Shown here: one piece after another, positions 7,744-13,620 of the stretch
Numbering within the stretch: the first letter of the stretch is position 1
Layout: each line of letters begins with the position of its first letter
From: Caulobacteraceae bacterium
GTDB lineage: Bacteria; Pseudomonadota; Alphaproteobacteria; Caulobacterales; Caulobacteraceae
DNA length: 13,620 nt
Reading direction: 5' to 3'
Assembly (NCBI GenBank): GCA_947452665.1
Contig: CANGEH010000027.1
Coordinates: 1-13,620 of the forward strand
Made by a program: the position numbers and the translations under genes
Notes under the pieces: generated by a model
What the model was told of the DNA's origin: nothing
The model's database searches: none
Seen by the model: the letters and a program-made list of their open reading frames with translations, nothing else

Positions 7744-9006
7744 ATGTCTGTTGCGTCTTTACTAAACTATGCCCCCGATACGATTGCGCCCCTGACGCCA
7801 GACGTCTGGGGCCTGAGCGAAATGCGAAAGGCCCCCGCAGCCTTCAAAACGGCCGTGCGCGTGTCCAATGACAATTGGCGCTATGGCTCGCTCAGCTTTG
7901 TCATGCCCTCGGGCCGGGCCTTTAAGGTCCAGGGCAATGAGGCCGGACCAGAGGCCGTGCTGGTCATCCATGATTTTCGCTTTGTCGGCCGGGTTATGGC
8001 CGGCGGCGATATCGGCTTTGGTGAAGGCTATATTGCCAAGGAATGGGACAGTCCCAACCTCTCAGCCGTCTTGCAGGCCTTTACATCCAACTGGGATCAT
8101 TTGACCAAGCTGGTTCAGGGCAATCCGCTGGTTTCGATTTTCAATTTTATTGGCCATCTTTTGAATGGCAATTCCAAGCAGGGCTCGCAGCGCAATATTC
8201 ATGCCCATTATGATCTGGGCAACGCGTTTTATGCGCGCTGGCTTGACCCCTCCATGACCTATTCCTCAGCCAAGTTTGAAACACCAGACCAGAGCCTGTC
8301 AGCGGCCCAGCACAATAAATATGCAAGCCTTGCCCGCTCGATAGATTTGAAATCAGGCCAGAGCGTGCTTGAAATCGGCTGTGGCTGGGGCGGGTTTGCC
8401 GAATTTGCCGCCAAGGAGGTCGGGGCCAAGATTACCGGCATTACCATCTCTCAGGCCCAGCATGATTTTGCCAAAAAGCGCCTGTTCGAGGCTGGCCTTG
8501 CCGATAAGGCCGACATCCAGCTGATCGATTATCGCGACGTTCAGGGCGCCTTTGACCGGGTTGCCTCGATCGAAATGTTCGAGGCGGTCGGCGAGAAATA
8601 CTGGCCGACCTATTTCAACAAGATCCATGATGTCCTAGCCCCCGGCGGTCAGGCAGGCCTGCAAATCATCACCATTAAGGATGAATTGTTCGCCGATTAT
8701 CGCAGCCGCGCCGACTTCATCCAGAAATACATCTTTCCCGGCGGCATGTTGCCGAGCGAAAAGCGCCTGCGTCAGGAGACCGACAGGGCTGGGCTGGAAT
8801 GGAGCAATATTACCCGCTTTGGCCAGAACTATGCCGATACCCTGGTCCAGTGGTCCGAGCGGTTTCAGGGGGCTTGGGACGAGATCAAGCCGCTTGGCTT
8901 TGACGAGCGCTTCCGCCGCCTTTGGCAGTTTTATCTGAGCTATTGTGAGGCCGGTTTCCGTACCGAGCGCACCAATGTGATCCAGCTAGGCTTGGCCAAG
9001 GTCTAA
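7744..9006 (+). CDS. Cyclopropane-fatty-acid-synthase family SAM-dependent methyltransferase (possibly a fatty-acyl methylase)
   Basis: The 420-residue protein has the Cfa-family layout. An N-terminal lipid-binding region (about 1-150) precedes a SAM-binding Rossmann domain with HYDLGNAFYARWLDPSMTYS (155-174), VLEIGCGWGGFAEFA (208-222), GITISQAQ (232-239), YRDVQGAFDRVASIEMFEAVG (263-283), KYIFPGGMLPS (328-338) and FGQNYADTLVQWSERF (359-374). These enzymes transfer a methyl group from S-adenosylmethionine to double bonds of phospholipid acyl chains at the membrane surface. The bicarbonate-site residues of E. coli Cfa are only partly kept: Glu280 (E239), Tyr363 (Y317) and Ile311 (I268) are present. 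Cys139 is replaced by Ser175 and His266 by Ile309 in my by-eye alignment. That argues for methylation rather than ring closure, but does not prove it. ATG 7744 has AGGTGAG (7734-7740) just upstream, overlapping the DUF1365 stop. Its TAA overlaps the stop of the opposing ABC transporter. Confidence 0.93.
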   Translation: MSVASLLNYAPDTIAPLTPDVWGLSEMRKAPAAFKTAVRVSNDNWRYGSLSFVMPSGRAFKVQGNEAGPEAVLVIHDFRFVGRVMAGGDIGFGEGYIAKEWDSPNLSAVLQAFTSNWDHLTKLVQGNPLVSIFNFIGHLLNGNSKQGSQRNIHAHYDLGNAFYARWLDPSMTYSSAKFETPDQSLSAAQHNKYASLARSIDLKSGQSVLEIGCGWGGFAEFAAKEVGAKITGITISQAQHDFAKKRLFEAGLADKADIQLIDYRDVQGAFDRVASIEMFEAVGEKYWPTYFNKIHDVLAPGGQAGLQIITIKDELFADYRSRADFIQKYIFPGGMLPSEKRLRQETDRAGLEWSNITRFGQNYADTLVQWSERFQGAWDEIKPLGFDERFRRLWQFYLSYCEAGFRTERTNVIQLGLAKV

Positions 9007-10862
9007 CCCGCTGAGGTCTTGCGCGTCTGTTTGCGCCACAAGGAAGCGTATTCGCCGTCTAGGGCAATCAAGGCCTGATGCGTGCCCCGCTCGACCACGC
9101 GCCCGGCCTTGAGCACCAAGATTTCGTCGGCATCGGCAATGGTCGATAGCCTGTGGGCCACGACCAGGGTGGTTCGCCCCTGACGCGCGCGGCGCAAGGT
9201 GGCCTGGATGGCTTGCTCTGTGCGACTGTCCAGCGCACTGGTGGCCTCGTCCAAGATCAGGACCCGAGGATCGGCTAGCAAGGCGCGGGCTATACCAACC
9301 CTTTGCCGCTCACCACCCGACAGTTTCAGGCCCCGCTCGCCCACCCGTGTGGCCATGCCGTCGGGCAGGCCGCGGATAAATTTTCCAAGCTCTGCGGCTT
9401 CGGCTGCGGCCCAGATGGCGTCATCATCAAGCTCTGGCCTAGCAAAGGCGATATTGGCCCTCAGGCTGTCATTAAACAGGGCCACATCCTGCGGCACCAG
9501 GGCCACGGCCCGGCGCAGGGCAGCAACCCTTAGCTGTTTTAGATCAACCCCGTCCAGCGTGACCTGCCCTGCTTGCGGATCGATCAGCCGCAAGGCCAGA
9601 CGCACTAGGGTGGTCTTGCCCGCGCCGGAGGGGCCCACAAGCGCCGTGGTCGTGCCCGGTGCAATCTGGAAGGAGACATCGCTGAGACCCTCCGAGCGGG
9701 CATCATGGCGAAAGGACACGCCCCTAAACACAATATCCCCGCCGCGCCGATCCAGAGCCCCCGGCAGATCAACCGCATCGGGCGCATCGGCGACCTCTGG
9801 CTTTTGCCGCGTAAGCTCGAGCATGGCCTCCATATCGATAAAGGACAGGCGGATTTCGCGATAGGCAAAGCCGAGTATGTTCAGGGGCGCATAGAGCGAG
9901 ATCAGGATCAGTATGGCGGCGGTAACATCGCCCGGCCCCATCCGGCCAGCCATGGCCTCCATCCCCGCCAGCACAGCCATGATCCCCAGCCCAATATTCA
10001 TCACCACGGCCTGAACGCCATTGAGCAGGGCAAGGGACGTATTGGCCTGGACCGAGGCCTTGGAATAGCCGCTCAAGGCCTGATCATAGGTCGCCGCCGC
10101 CCGCGCCTCTGCGCCAAAGGTCTTGACGGTCTCATAATTCATCAGGGCATCCACAGCCCGGCCCGCCGCCTCGGAATCGGCTTCATTGAGGGCGCGGCGG
10201 TGACCAATGCGCCAATCGGAAATGGCAAAGGTCAAGACCCCATACACGGTCACGGTCAGGACCGCCGTGGCCGCAAAACGCCAGTCATAGGCCTTGGCCA
10301 GCACAATCGCCGCCATAGCCAGTTCCAGCGCCGTCGGGGCCAGATTAAACACCAGGGTGCGCAGCAGAAAATCAATCGAGCGCGCGCCGCGATCAATCAC
10401 CCGCGACAGCGAGCCTGTGCGCTTGGTCTGGTGGAAATCCATAGACAGGGTCAGGGCATGGGCAAAGGTCTCGGTCGCGGCAGTTTGCTGAGCCGCCTGG
10501 GCTAGGGGCGTAAAAATGGCGTCGCGGGCCTGGGGCGCAATCGCCGCCAGCATACGGATTACCGCCCAGCCTATGGCCAGACCGGCAAAGGCCAGCGCAA
10601 AACCCGTCGCGGCATCTTGGCCCTTGGCCAGCCGATTGACGGCTGCGCCCAATAGCAAGGGGGCGACCACGCCCAAGGCCTTGCCAATCACGGTTAGGGC
10701 CAAGGCAATGCCAAGCCGGGTCTTGAGGTGCGGCGCATTAGAGCGGATCACCAACCGCCAAAGATCGCTCAAGACCTGCACCAAGCGAAACGGCGTGGCA
10801 GGCTCAGCAATCGCGCCGGCAACAGACTCGCGGCGCGACGGGGCAGAAAAACGCAGGCTCAT
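9003..10862 (-). CDS. ATM1-type ABC exporter (fused membrane and ATPase domains)
   Basis: A 619-residue half-transporter that would work as a homodimer in the inner membrane. The transmembrane domain (about 45-345) carries marks of the ATM1/HMT1 class: HQTKRTGSLSRVIDRG (144-159), FLLRTLVFNLAPTALE (165-180) and MNYETVKTFGAE (241-252). The ATPase domain shows Walker A GPSGAGKTT (410-418), Q-loop VPQDVALF (456-463), signature LSGGERQR (514-521), Walker B VLILDEA (534-540) and H-loop His570. Bacterial and mitochondrial relatives export glutathione-linked or persulfide-bearing compounds and help with iron-sulfur cluster and heavy-metal handling; the substrate here cannot be read from sequence. The first 40 residues form a polar extension typical of this class. 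The ATG start overlaps the stop of the upstream lipoprotein gene as ATGA, so the two are probably co-translated. The TAG stop shares bases with the TAA of the convergent methyltransferase gene, leaving no room for a terminator between them. Confidence 0.94.
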   Translation of the reverse strand: MSLRFSAPSRRESVAGAIAEPATPFRLVQVLSDLWRLVIRSNAPHLKTRLGIALALTVIGKALGVVAPLLLGAAVNRLAKGQDAATGFALAFAGLAIGWAVIRMLAAIAPQARDAIFTPLAQAAQQTAATETFAHALTLSMDFHQTKRTGSLSRVIDRGARSIDFLLRTLVFNLAPTALELAMAAIVLAKAYDWRFAATAVLTVTVYGVLTFAISDWRIGHRRALNEADSEAAGRAVDALMNYETVKTFGAEARAAATYDQALSGYSKASVQANTSLALLNGVQAVVMNIGLGIMAVLAGMEAMAGRMGPGDVTAAILILISLYAPLNILGFAYREIRLSFIDMEAMLELTRQKPEVADAPDAVDLPGALDRRGGDIVFRGVSFRHDARSEGLSDVSFQIAPGTTTALVGPSGAGKTTLVRLALRLIDPQAGQVTLDGVDLKQLRVAALRRAVALVPQDVALFNDSLRANIAFARPELDDDAIWAAAEAAELGKFIRGLPDGMATRVGERGLKLSGGERQRVGIARALLADPRVLILDEATSALDSRTEQAIQATLRRARQGRTTLVVAHRLSTIADADEILVLKAGRVVERGTHQALIALDGEYASLWRKQTRKTSAG

Positions 10863-11692
10863 ACTTGTCCTTGGGGGCTTGGCACCATGATTAGACTGGA
10901 CTGCACCCCGCCGCTGGGCGTGGTCCAGTCAATTCGCCATCCGCCCTGTAATTGTGTCGATTTAAAAAGCCGTCCCGCCGCTAGGCGCGCCGGTTGGATG
11001 TCTAGGGGCAGGATCAGGGTGCGGCCGCCGATCTGCAAACTGACCTGATGCGCTCCCGGCCGGGTTGCGCCCGACAGGGCCAGGCTAAAATGGCCATCGC
11101 GGTCGGCGCGGCCTTGGGCGCCCCAAACCCCATCAAGCGCGGCCTTGATCTCTTGCCCTGCCGCCGCCTGCCCCGACACGGCTAGGCCGCCAACATCATC
11201 GAAATCGGCAATGATCACAGCGGCAAGCCCCGACCCTCGCGGGCCAATCGGTCGCGCACCTGTACCGGCCCGCAACAGCACAGCTGGCGTCAAGGGGTCG
11301 GGCAGGACGGCGATATATCCCTCAGCCTGGACCTGTCGCCCGTCACGATCTTGCGACAGGCCATACATTTGCAGCGGCTCGGCCGGATTAAGCGCGGCTG
11401 GAACCTCGATCGACCAATCGCCCGTATCGCTTGCCGTGGTTCCGAGGGCCTGACCATAGGGGCTCGATAGCCTGACCCTAGCCGCATTGGCCGAGCGTCC
11501 GGATAGTACGACCATAGCGCCCGCCATCCGTGCCGAGGTCAGGACCGGGGCCTGCAAATAGCCAAAATCGAGCACTGGGGCCTTGATTTCCTGGGCCTTG
11601 GGCGCAGGTCCGCATGCGCTTAAGGGACCCAGAGCGATTGCCGCCGCAATGAGCGTAATGGCCCACCTTAAGGTCAGACACAAACTCTTCAT
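10859..11692 (-). CDS. Predicted lipoprotein with two Ig-like repeats, function unknown
   Basis: The product (277 residues from ATG 11692) begins with Arg9, a hydrophobic core WAITLIAAAIALGP (10-23) and the lipobox LSAC, predicting lipidation at Cys27 and anchoring in the inner or outer membrane. A TTG at 11725 would add 11 residues. I prefer the ATG because it starts right at a classic lipoprotein signal and has AAGGTTGGA just upstream. The mature part seems to contain two related beta-sandwich units. Unit one is near 58-115 (VVLSGRSANAARVRLSSPYG, then DTGDWSIEVP) and unit two near 168-222 (LAVSGQAAAGQEIKAALDG, then DRDGHFSLAL). Both follow the pattern of SG, a charged strand, a Gly-rich turn, and DG/DT-G-aromatic-S. 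No catalytic motif is visible and I do not recognise a named family. It is directly upstream of and overlapping the ABC exporter, suggesting an envelope partner or simply shared expression. Confidence 0.78.
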   Translation of the reverse strand: MKSLCLTLRWAITLIAAAIALGPLSACGPAPKAQEIKAPVLDFGYLQAPVLTSARMAGAMVVLSGRSANAARVRLSSPYGQALGTTASDTGDWSIEVPAALNPAEPLQMYGLSQDRDGRQVQAEGYIAVLPDPLTPAVLLRAGTGARPIGPRGSGLAAVIIADFDDVGGLAVSGQAAAGQEIKAALDGVWGAQGRADRDGHFSLALSGATRPGAHQVSLQIGGRTLILPLDIQPARLAAGRLFKSTQLQGGWRIDWTTPSGGVQSSLIMVPSPQGQV

Positions 11693-11791
11693 CAATCCAA
11701 CCTTGAATAGCAGGGCCGATACCAACAGAGTCGGCTAATATGACCGCCTCGACTCAAAACGGTGCCTTTCTGGATTTGGAACCCGAACCTC
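11693..11791. promoter_or_regulatory. Divergent promoter region between the lipoprotein and LOG genes, with two GANTC sites
   Basis: The 99-base gap drives two operons in opposite directions. GAGTC lies at 11728-11732 and GACTC at 11751-11755, 23 bases apart start to start; both fit the CcrM methylation sequence. GCTAATAT (11734-11741), between them on the plus strand, resembles the Caulobacter-type -10 consensus GCTANAWC at six of eight positions. No matching TTG-type -35 is found at the expected distance, so the promoter assignment is tentative. For the lipoprotein, AAGGTTGGA precedes its ATG on the minus strand. Confidence 0.42.
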
Positions 11792-12400
11792 ATGGATTTT
11801 CCGCCCTCAAGTCTTTCATCTGTATGCGTTTATTGCGGGTCATCCAATGCTGCTGACCCTGATTTTATCAAGGCCGCGGCGGCTTTTGGCAAGATTTTGG
11901 CCCATGAGGGCGTGCGCCTCGTCTATGGCGGCGGCGGGGTTGGCTTGATGGGGTCCGTCGCCAAGGCGGCCCATGACCATGGCGGCAAGGTGCTGGGCAT
12001 CATGCCGCAATTCTTGCGTAGTCGCGAAATCTTGTTTGACACGGTCGAGACCGTGGTCGTCACCTCCATGCATGAGCGCAAGATGATGATGTTCGAGCAG
12101 TCAGACGCCTTTGTCGTCCTGCCCGGCGGCATTGGCACTCTGGAAGAAGTGGTTGAACTTCTGTCCTGGCGCAGGCTCGATCTGCACCGCAAACCGATTG
12201 TGTTTCTGGACCAAAAAGGGTTCTGGCAGCCATTTTTCGCGCTGATCGACCATACGATCGAGGGGCGTTTGACGCCCGAAGCCTTTCGCGCGGCCTTTCG
12301 GTCTGTGGCTCAGGTCGAGGACCTTTTACCGACCTTGCGCACCATGCTGGAGGAAACCCGCGGCCTGAACATGATGCCAGGGGCCGCAGACCTCACCTAG
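11792..12400 (+). CDS. LOG family protein (cytokinin riboside 5'-monophosphate phosphoribohydrolase type)
   Basis: A 202-residue Rossmann-fold protein of the LOG/TIGR00730 family. These enzymes cleave the N-glycosidic bond of nucleoside 5'-monophosphates, releasing base and ribose-5-phosphate; in plants and some bacteria this activates cytokinins. Key motifs are VCVYCGSSN (11-19), YGGGGVGLMG (45-54), the substrate-binding MHERKMMM (93-100) with Arg96 and Lys97, and the hallmark PGGIGTLEE (111-119) with the catalytic glutamates. The natural substrate in a non-plant bacterium is probably a general nucleotide, so hormone synthesis should not be assumed. I chose ATG 11792; a GTG at 11762 would add ten unconserved residues with no ribosome site, and the ATG gives the usual family length near 200. 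TTTGGA lies 11 bases ahead of the ATG. It is transcribed alone, divergent from the lipoprotein gene and convergent with gltX. Confidence 0.93.
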   Translation: MDFPPSSLSSVCVYCGSSNAADPDFIKAAAAFGKILAHEGVRLVYGGGGVGLMGSVAKAAHDHGGKVLGIMPQFLRSREILFDTVETVVVTSMHERKMMMFEQSDAFVVLPGGIGTLEEVVELLSWRRLDLHRKPIVFLDQKGFWQPFFALIDHTIEGRLTPEAFRAAFRSVAQVEDLLPTLRTMLEETRGLNMMPGAADLT

Positions 12401-12405
12401 CTAGG
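12396..12405. repeat. Perfect 10-base palindrome at the LOG/gltX convergent junction
   Basis: CCTAGCTAGG covers the end and stop codon of the LOG gene and the whole 5-base gap, and abuts the gltX stop codon at 12406-12408, with another CTAGG directly following. Each CTAG offers TAG on both strands. The stem is too short and lacks a T-tract, so it is not a convincing terminator. Confidence 0.5.
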
Positions 12406-13620
12406 CTAGGCCGTCTGGCCAGCCAGACGCGCCGCCGCCCGTTCGCGCCCGATCAGGACCAGTAGCGGGCCCATTTCAGGACCATGATCCATCCCGGTCA
12501 GGGCCCGGCGCAGCGGCTGGAACAGGCCCTTGCCCTTGGCACCCGTCGCCGTCTTGACCGCGGCCACCCAATCGCTCCAGACATTGTCATCAAACTGGCC
12601 TGGCAAAAGCGCCAAGGCTTGGGCGATAAAGTCAGCATCTTCAATGATCGGGGTCACAGGCCCCGCCACCAGACGCGCCAATTCGGTAACATCGGTAAAC
12701 ATGGCCAGATTGGTGCGAATGGCCAGCCAAAAGGCCTCGCCCAGATCAACACCCAAGGCCTCGAGCCGGGGCTTGGCCTGGTCATAGGGCATGGCGTGCA
12801 GGACCTGGGCGTTCAAGCGCTCCAGATCAGCCGGATCATAGCGTGCGGGCGCACGGCCAAGCTTGGAGAAGTCAAAGCTCTCGCTCAAGCGTTCGAGCGA
12901 TGCCATGGCCTCGAGCGGATCACTGGTACCCAGCCTAGCAAGATGCGATGTAACGGCCAGGGGCTCAAAGCCCTTGTCGCGCATATCCATGATCGACATG
13001 GAGCCCAGTCGCTTGGACAGGGCTTCGCCATCTGTGCCCACCAGAAGCGAAAAATGGCCAAAAATCGGGGCTGTGCCGCCTAGGGCCTCAAAAATCTCGA
13101 TCTGGACGCCGGTATTGGTGACGTGATCCTCGCCGCGCACCACATGGCTAATGCCCATTTCCAGGTCATCGACCACCGATGGTAGGGTATAAAGAAAGGC
13201 GCCATCTTCACGGATCAGGACCGGATCGGACATGGAGGTGGTGTCGACATCGCACTCACCGCGCACCAGATCGGTCCATTTTACGCGCCTGCCGTCCAGC
13301 TTGAACCGCCAATGCGGCCTACGGCCTTCGGCGTTCAATGCGGTGATTTGGTCAGGGGTCAGGGCCAAGGCCGCGCGGTCATAGATTGGCGGCTGACCAC
13401 GGGATAATTGCACCTTGCGGCGACGGTCCAACTCTTCGCCCGTCTCATAACAAGGATAGAGCTTGCCCATGGCCTTTAGCCGCTCGGCCGCCGTCTGATA
13501 GATATCGAACCGCTTGGACTGGTTATAGCGCTCGTTCCAGGTCAGGCCCAGCCAGGTCAGGTCGGTCTCGATCCCGTCCTCAAACGCCTGGGTCGACCGC
13601 TCAAGGTCGGTATCGTCAAT
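12406..13620 (-). CDS. gltX: Glutamyl-tRNA synthetase, C-terminal 404 residues (start lies beyond the right edge)
   Basis: This class I aminoacyl-tRNA synthetase charges tRNA with glutamate. The frame is open to base 13620, so the N-terminal part with the HIGH motif is outside the window. The first visible residues read IDDTDLERSTQAFEDGIETD, the segment that follows the active-site start in GluRS. Next come FDIYQTAAERLKAMGKLYPCY, WRFKLD, SHVVRGEDHVTNT, and the KMSKS equivalent EALSKRLGSMSI. The rest is the helical anticodon-binding domain, ending GRERAAARLAGQTA. An internal ATG at 13470 is not the start because conserved GluRS sequence continues upstream of it. The LSKRLGS form and short C-terminal domain match one of the two GltX types in many alphaproteobacteria. 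One of the two paralogues in such genomes may mischarge tRNA-Gln for the amidotransferase route; which type this is cannot be settled here. It converges on the LOG gene with five bases between stops. Confidence 0.95.
   Translation of the reverse strand: MDDTDLERSTQAFEDGIETDLTWLGLTWNERYNQSKRFDIYQTAAERLKAMGKLYPCYETGEELDRRRKVQLSRGQPPIYDRAALALTPDQITALNAEGRRPHWRFKLDGRRVKWTDLVRGECDVDTTSMSDPVLIREDGAFLYTLPSVVDDLEMGISHVVRGEDHVTNTGVQIEIFEALGGTAPIFGHFSLLVGTDGEALSKRLGSMSIMDMRDKGFEPLAVTSHLARLGTSDPLEAMASLERLSESFDFSKLGRAPARYDPADLERLNAQVLHAMPYDQAKPRLEALGVDLGEAFWLAIRTNLAMFTDVTELARLVAGPVTPIIEDADFIAQALALLPGQFDDNVWSDWVAAVKTATGAKGKGLFQPLRRALTGMDHGPEMGPLLVLIGRERAAARLAGQTA

Noticed and set aside
9705..10505. Long (266-codon) plus-strand frame opposite the ABC exporter, and a 221-codon one at 9199-9864
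   Set aside because: Both are antisense to unmistakable ABC transporter sequence with all ATPase motifs; His/Gly/Gln- or Arg/Ser-rich composition is typical of shadow frames in GC-rich DNA.
11792..12400. LOG protein as evidence of cytokinin signalling to plants or algae
   Set aside because: LOG-family enzymes are widespread in bacteria with general nucleotide roles, and no isopentenyltransferase gene is nearby.
12396..12405. CCTAGCTAGG as a bidirectional terminator
   Set aside because: Five-base arms with no loop and no T-tract on either side; it is better read as a by-product of back-to-back TAG stops.
13470..13470. ATG at 13470 as the start of gltX
   Set aside because: Another 50 codons of clear glutamyl-tRNA synthetase sequence continue upstream to the window edge, so the gene is partial there.
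1..13620. Mobile elements, CRISPR arrays, tRNA genes, toxin-antitoxin or defence genes
   Set aside because: I saw no repeats of the right size, no transposase or integrase motifs and no tRNA-like folds; composition and codon use look even across the window.

Overview
The window reads as an ordinary chromosomal stretch from an alphaproteobacterium. It is GC-rich (roughly 60% by eye), almost wholly coding, and most neighbouring genes overlap by four bases (ATGA or GTGA). Protein types point to Alphaproteobacteria: a short-type GltX, an ATM1-class ABC exporter and HldE/HldD. The CcrM methylation sequence GANTC is scarce overall yet sits in both divergent promoter gaps, which fits a CcrM/GcrA lineage such as Caulobacterales or Hyphomonadaceae; this placement is inference. 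I see no insertion sequence, phage gene, CRISPR array, tRNA or rRNA. No gap exceeds about 100 bases.

Left part (1-4069, all minus strand): a partial HMG-CoA-synthase-like/thiolase-fold protein runs off the left edge. To its right, reading leftward, lies a tight lipopolysaccharide inner-core operon: kdsA (Kdo-8-phosphate synthase), hldE (heptose kinase/adenylyltransferase), hldD (ADP-heptose epimerase) and a 65-residue protein of unknown function.

Centre (4156-9006, plus strand): a four-gene operon of DNA photolyase, FAD-dependent amine-oxidase-like protein, DUF1365 protein and a cyclopropane-fatty-acid-synthase-family methyltransferase. This combination is known from light and singlet-oxygen responses in proteobacteria. 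Photolyase repairs UV damage, while the other three probably modify membrane phospholipid acyl chains. The methyltransferase lacks two of the residues that hold bicarbonate in E. coli Cfa, so it may methylate rather than cyclopropanate, as in furan fatty acid synthesis. This is the most interesting part of the window.

Right part: on the minus strand a predicted lipoprotein with two Ig-like repeats overlaps the start of an ATM1-type ABC exporter, whose stop codon overlaps that of the methyltransferase tail to tail. Divergent from the lipoprotein is a LOG-family nucleotide phosphoribohydrolase. It converges, with a 5-base gap, on a gltX (glutamyl-tRNA synthetase) that runs off the right edge.
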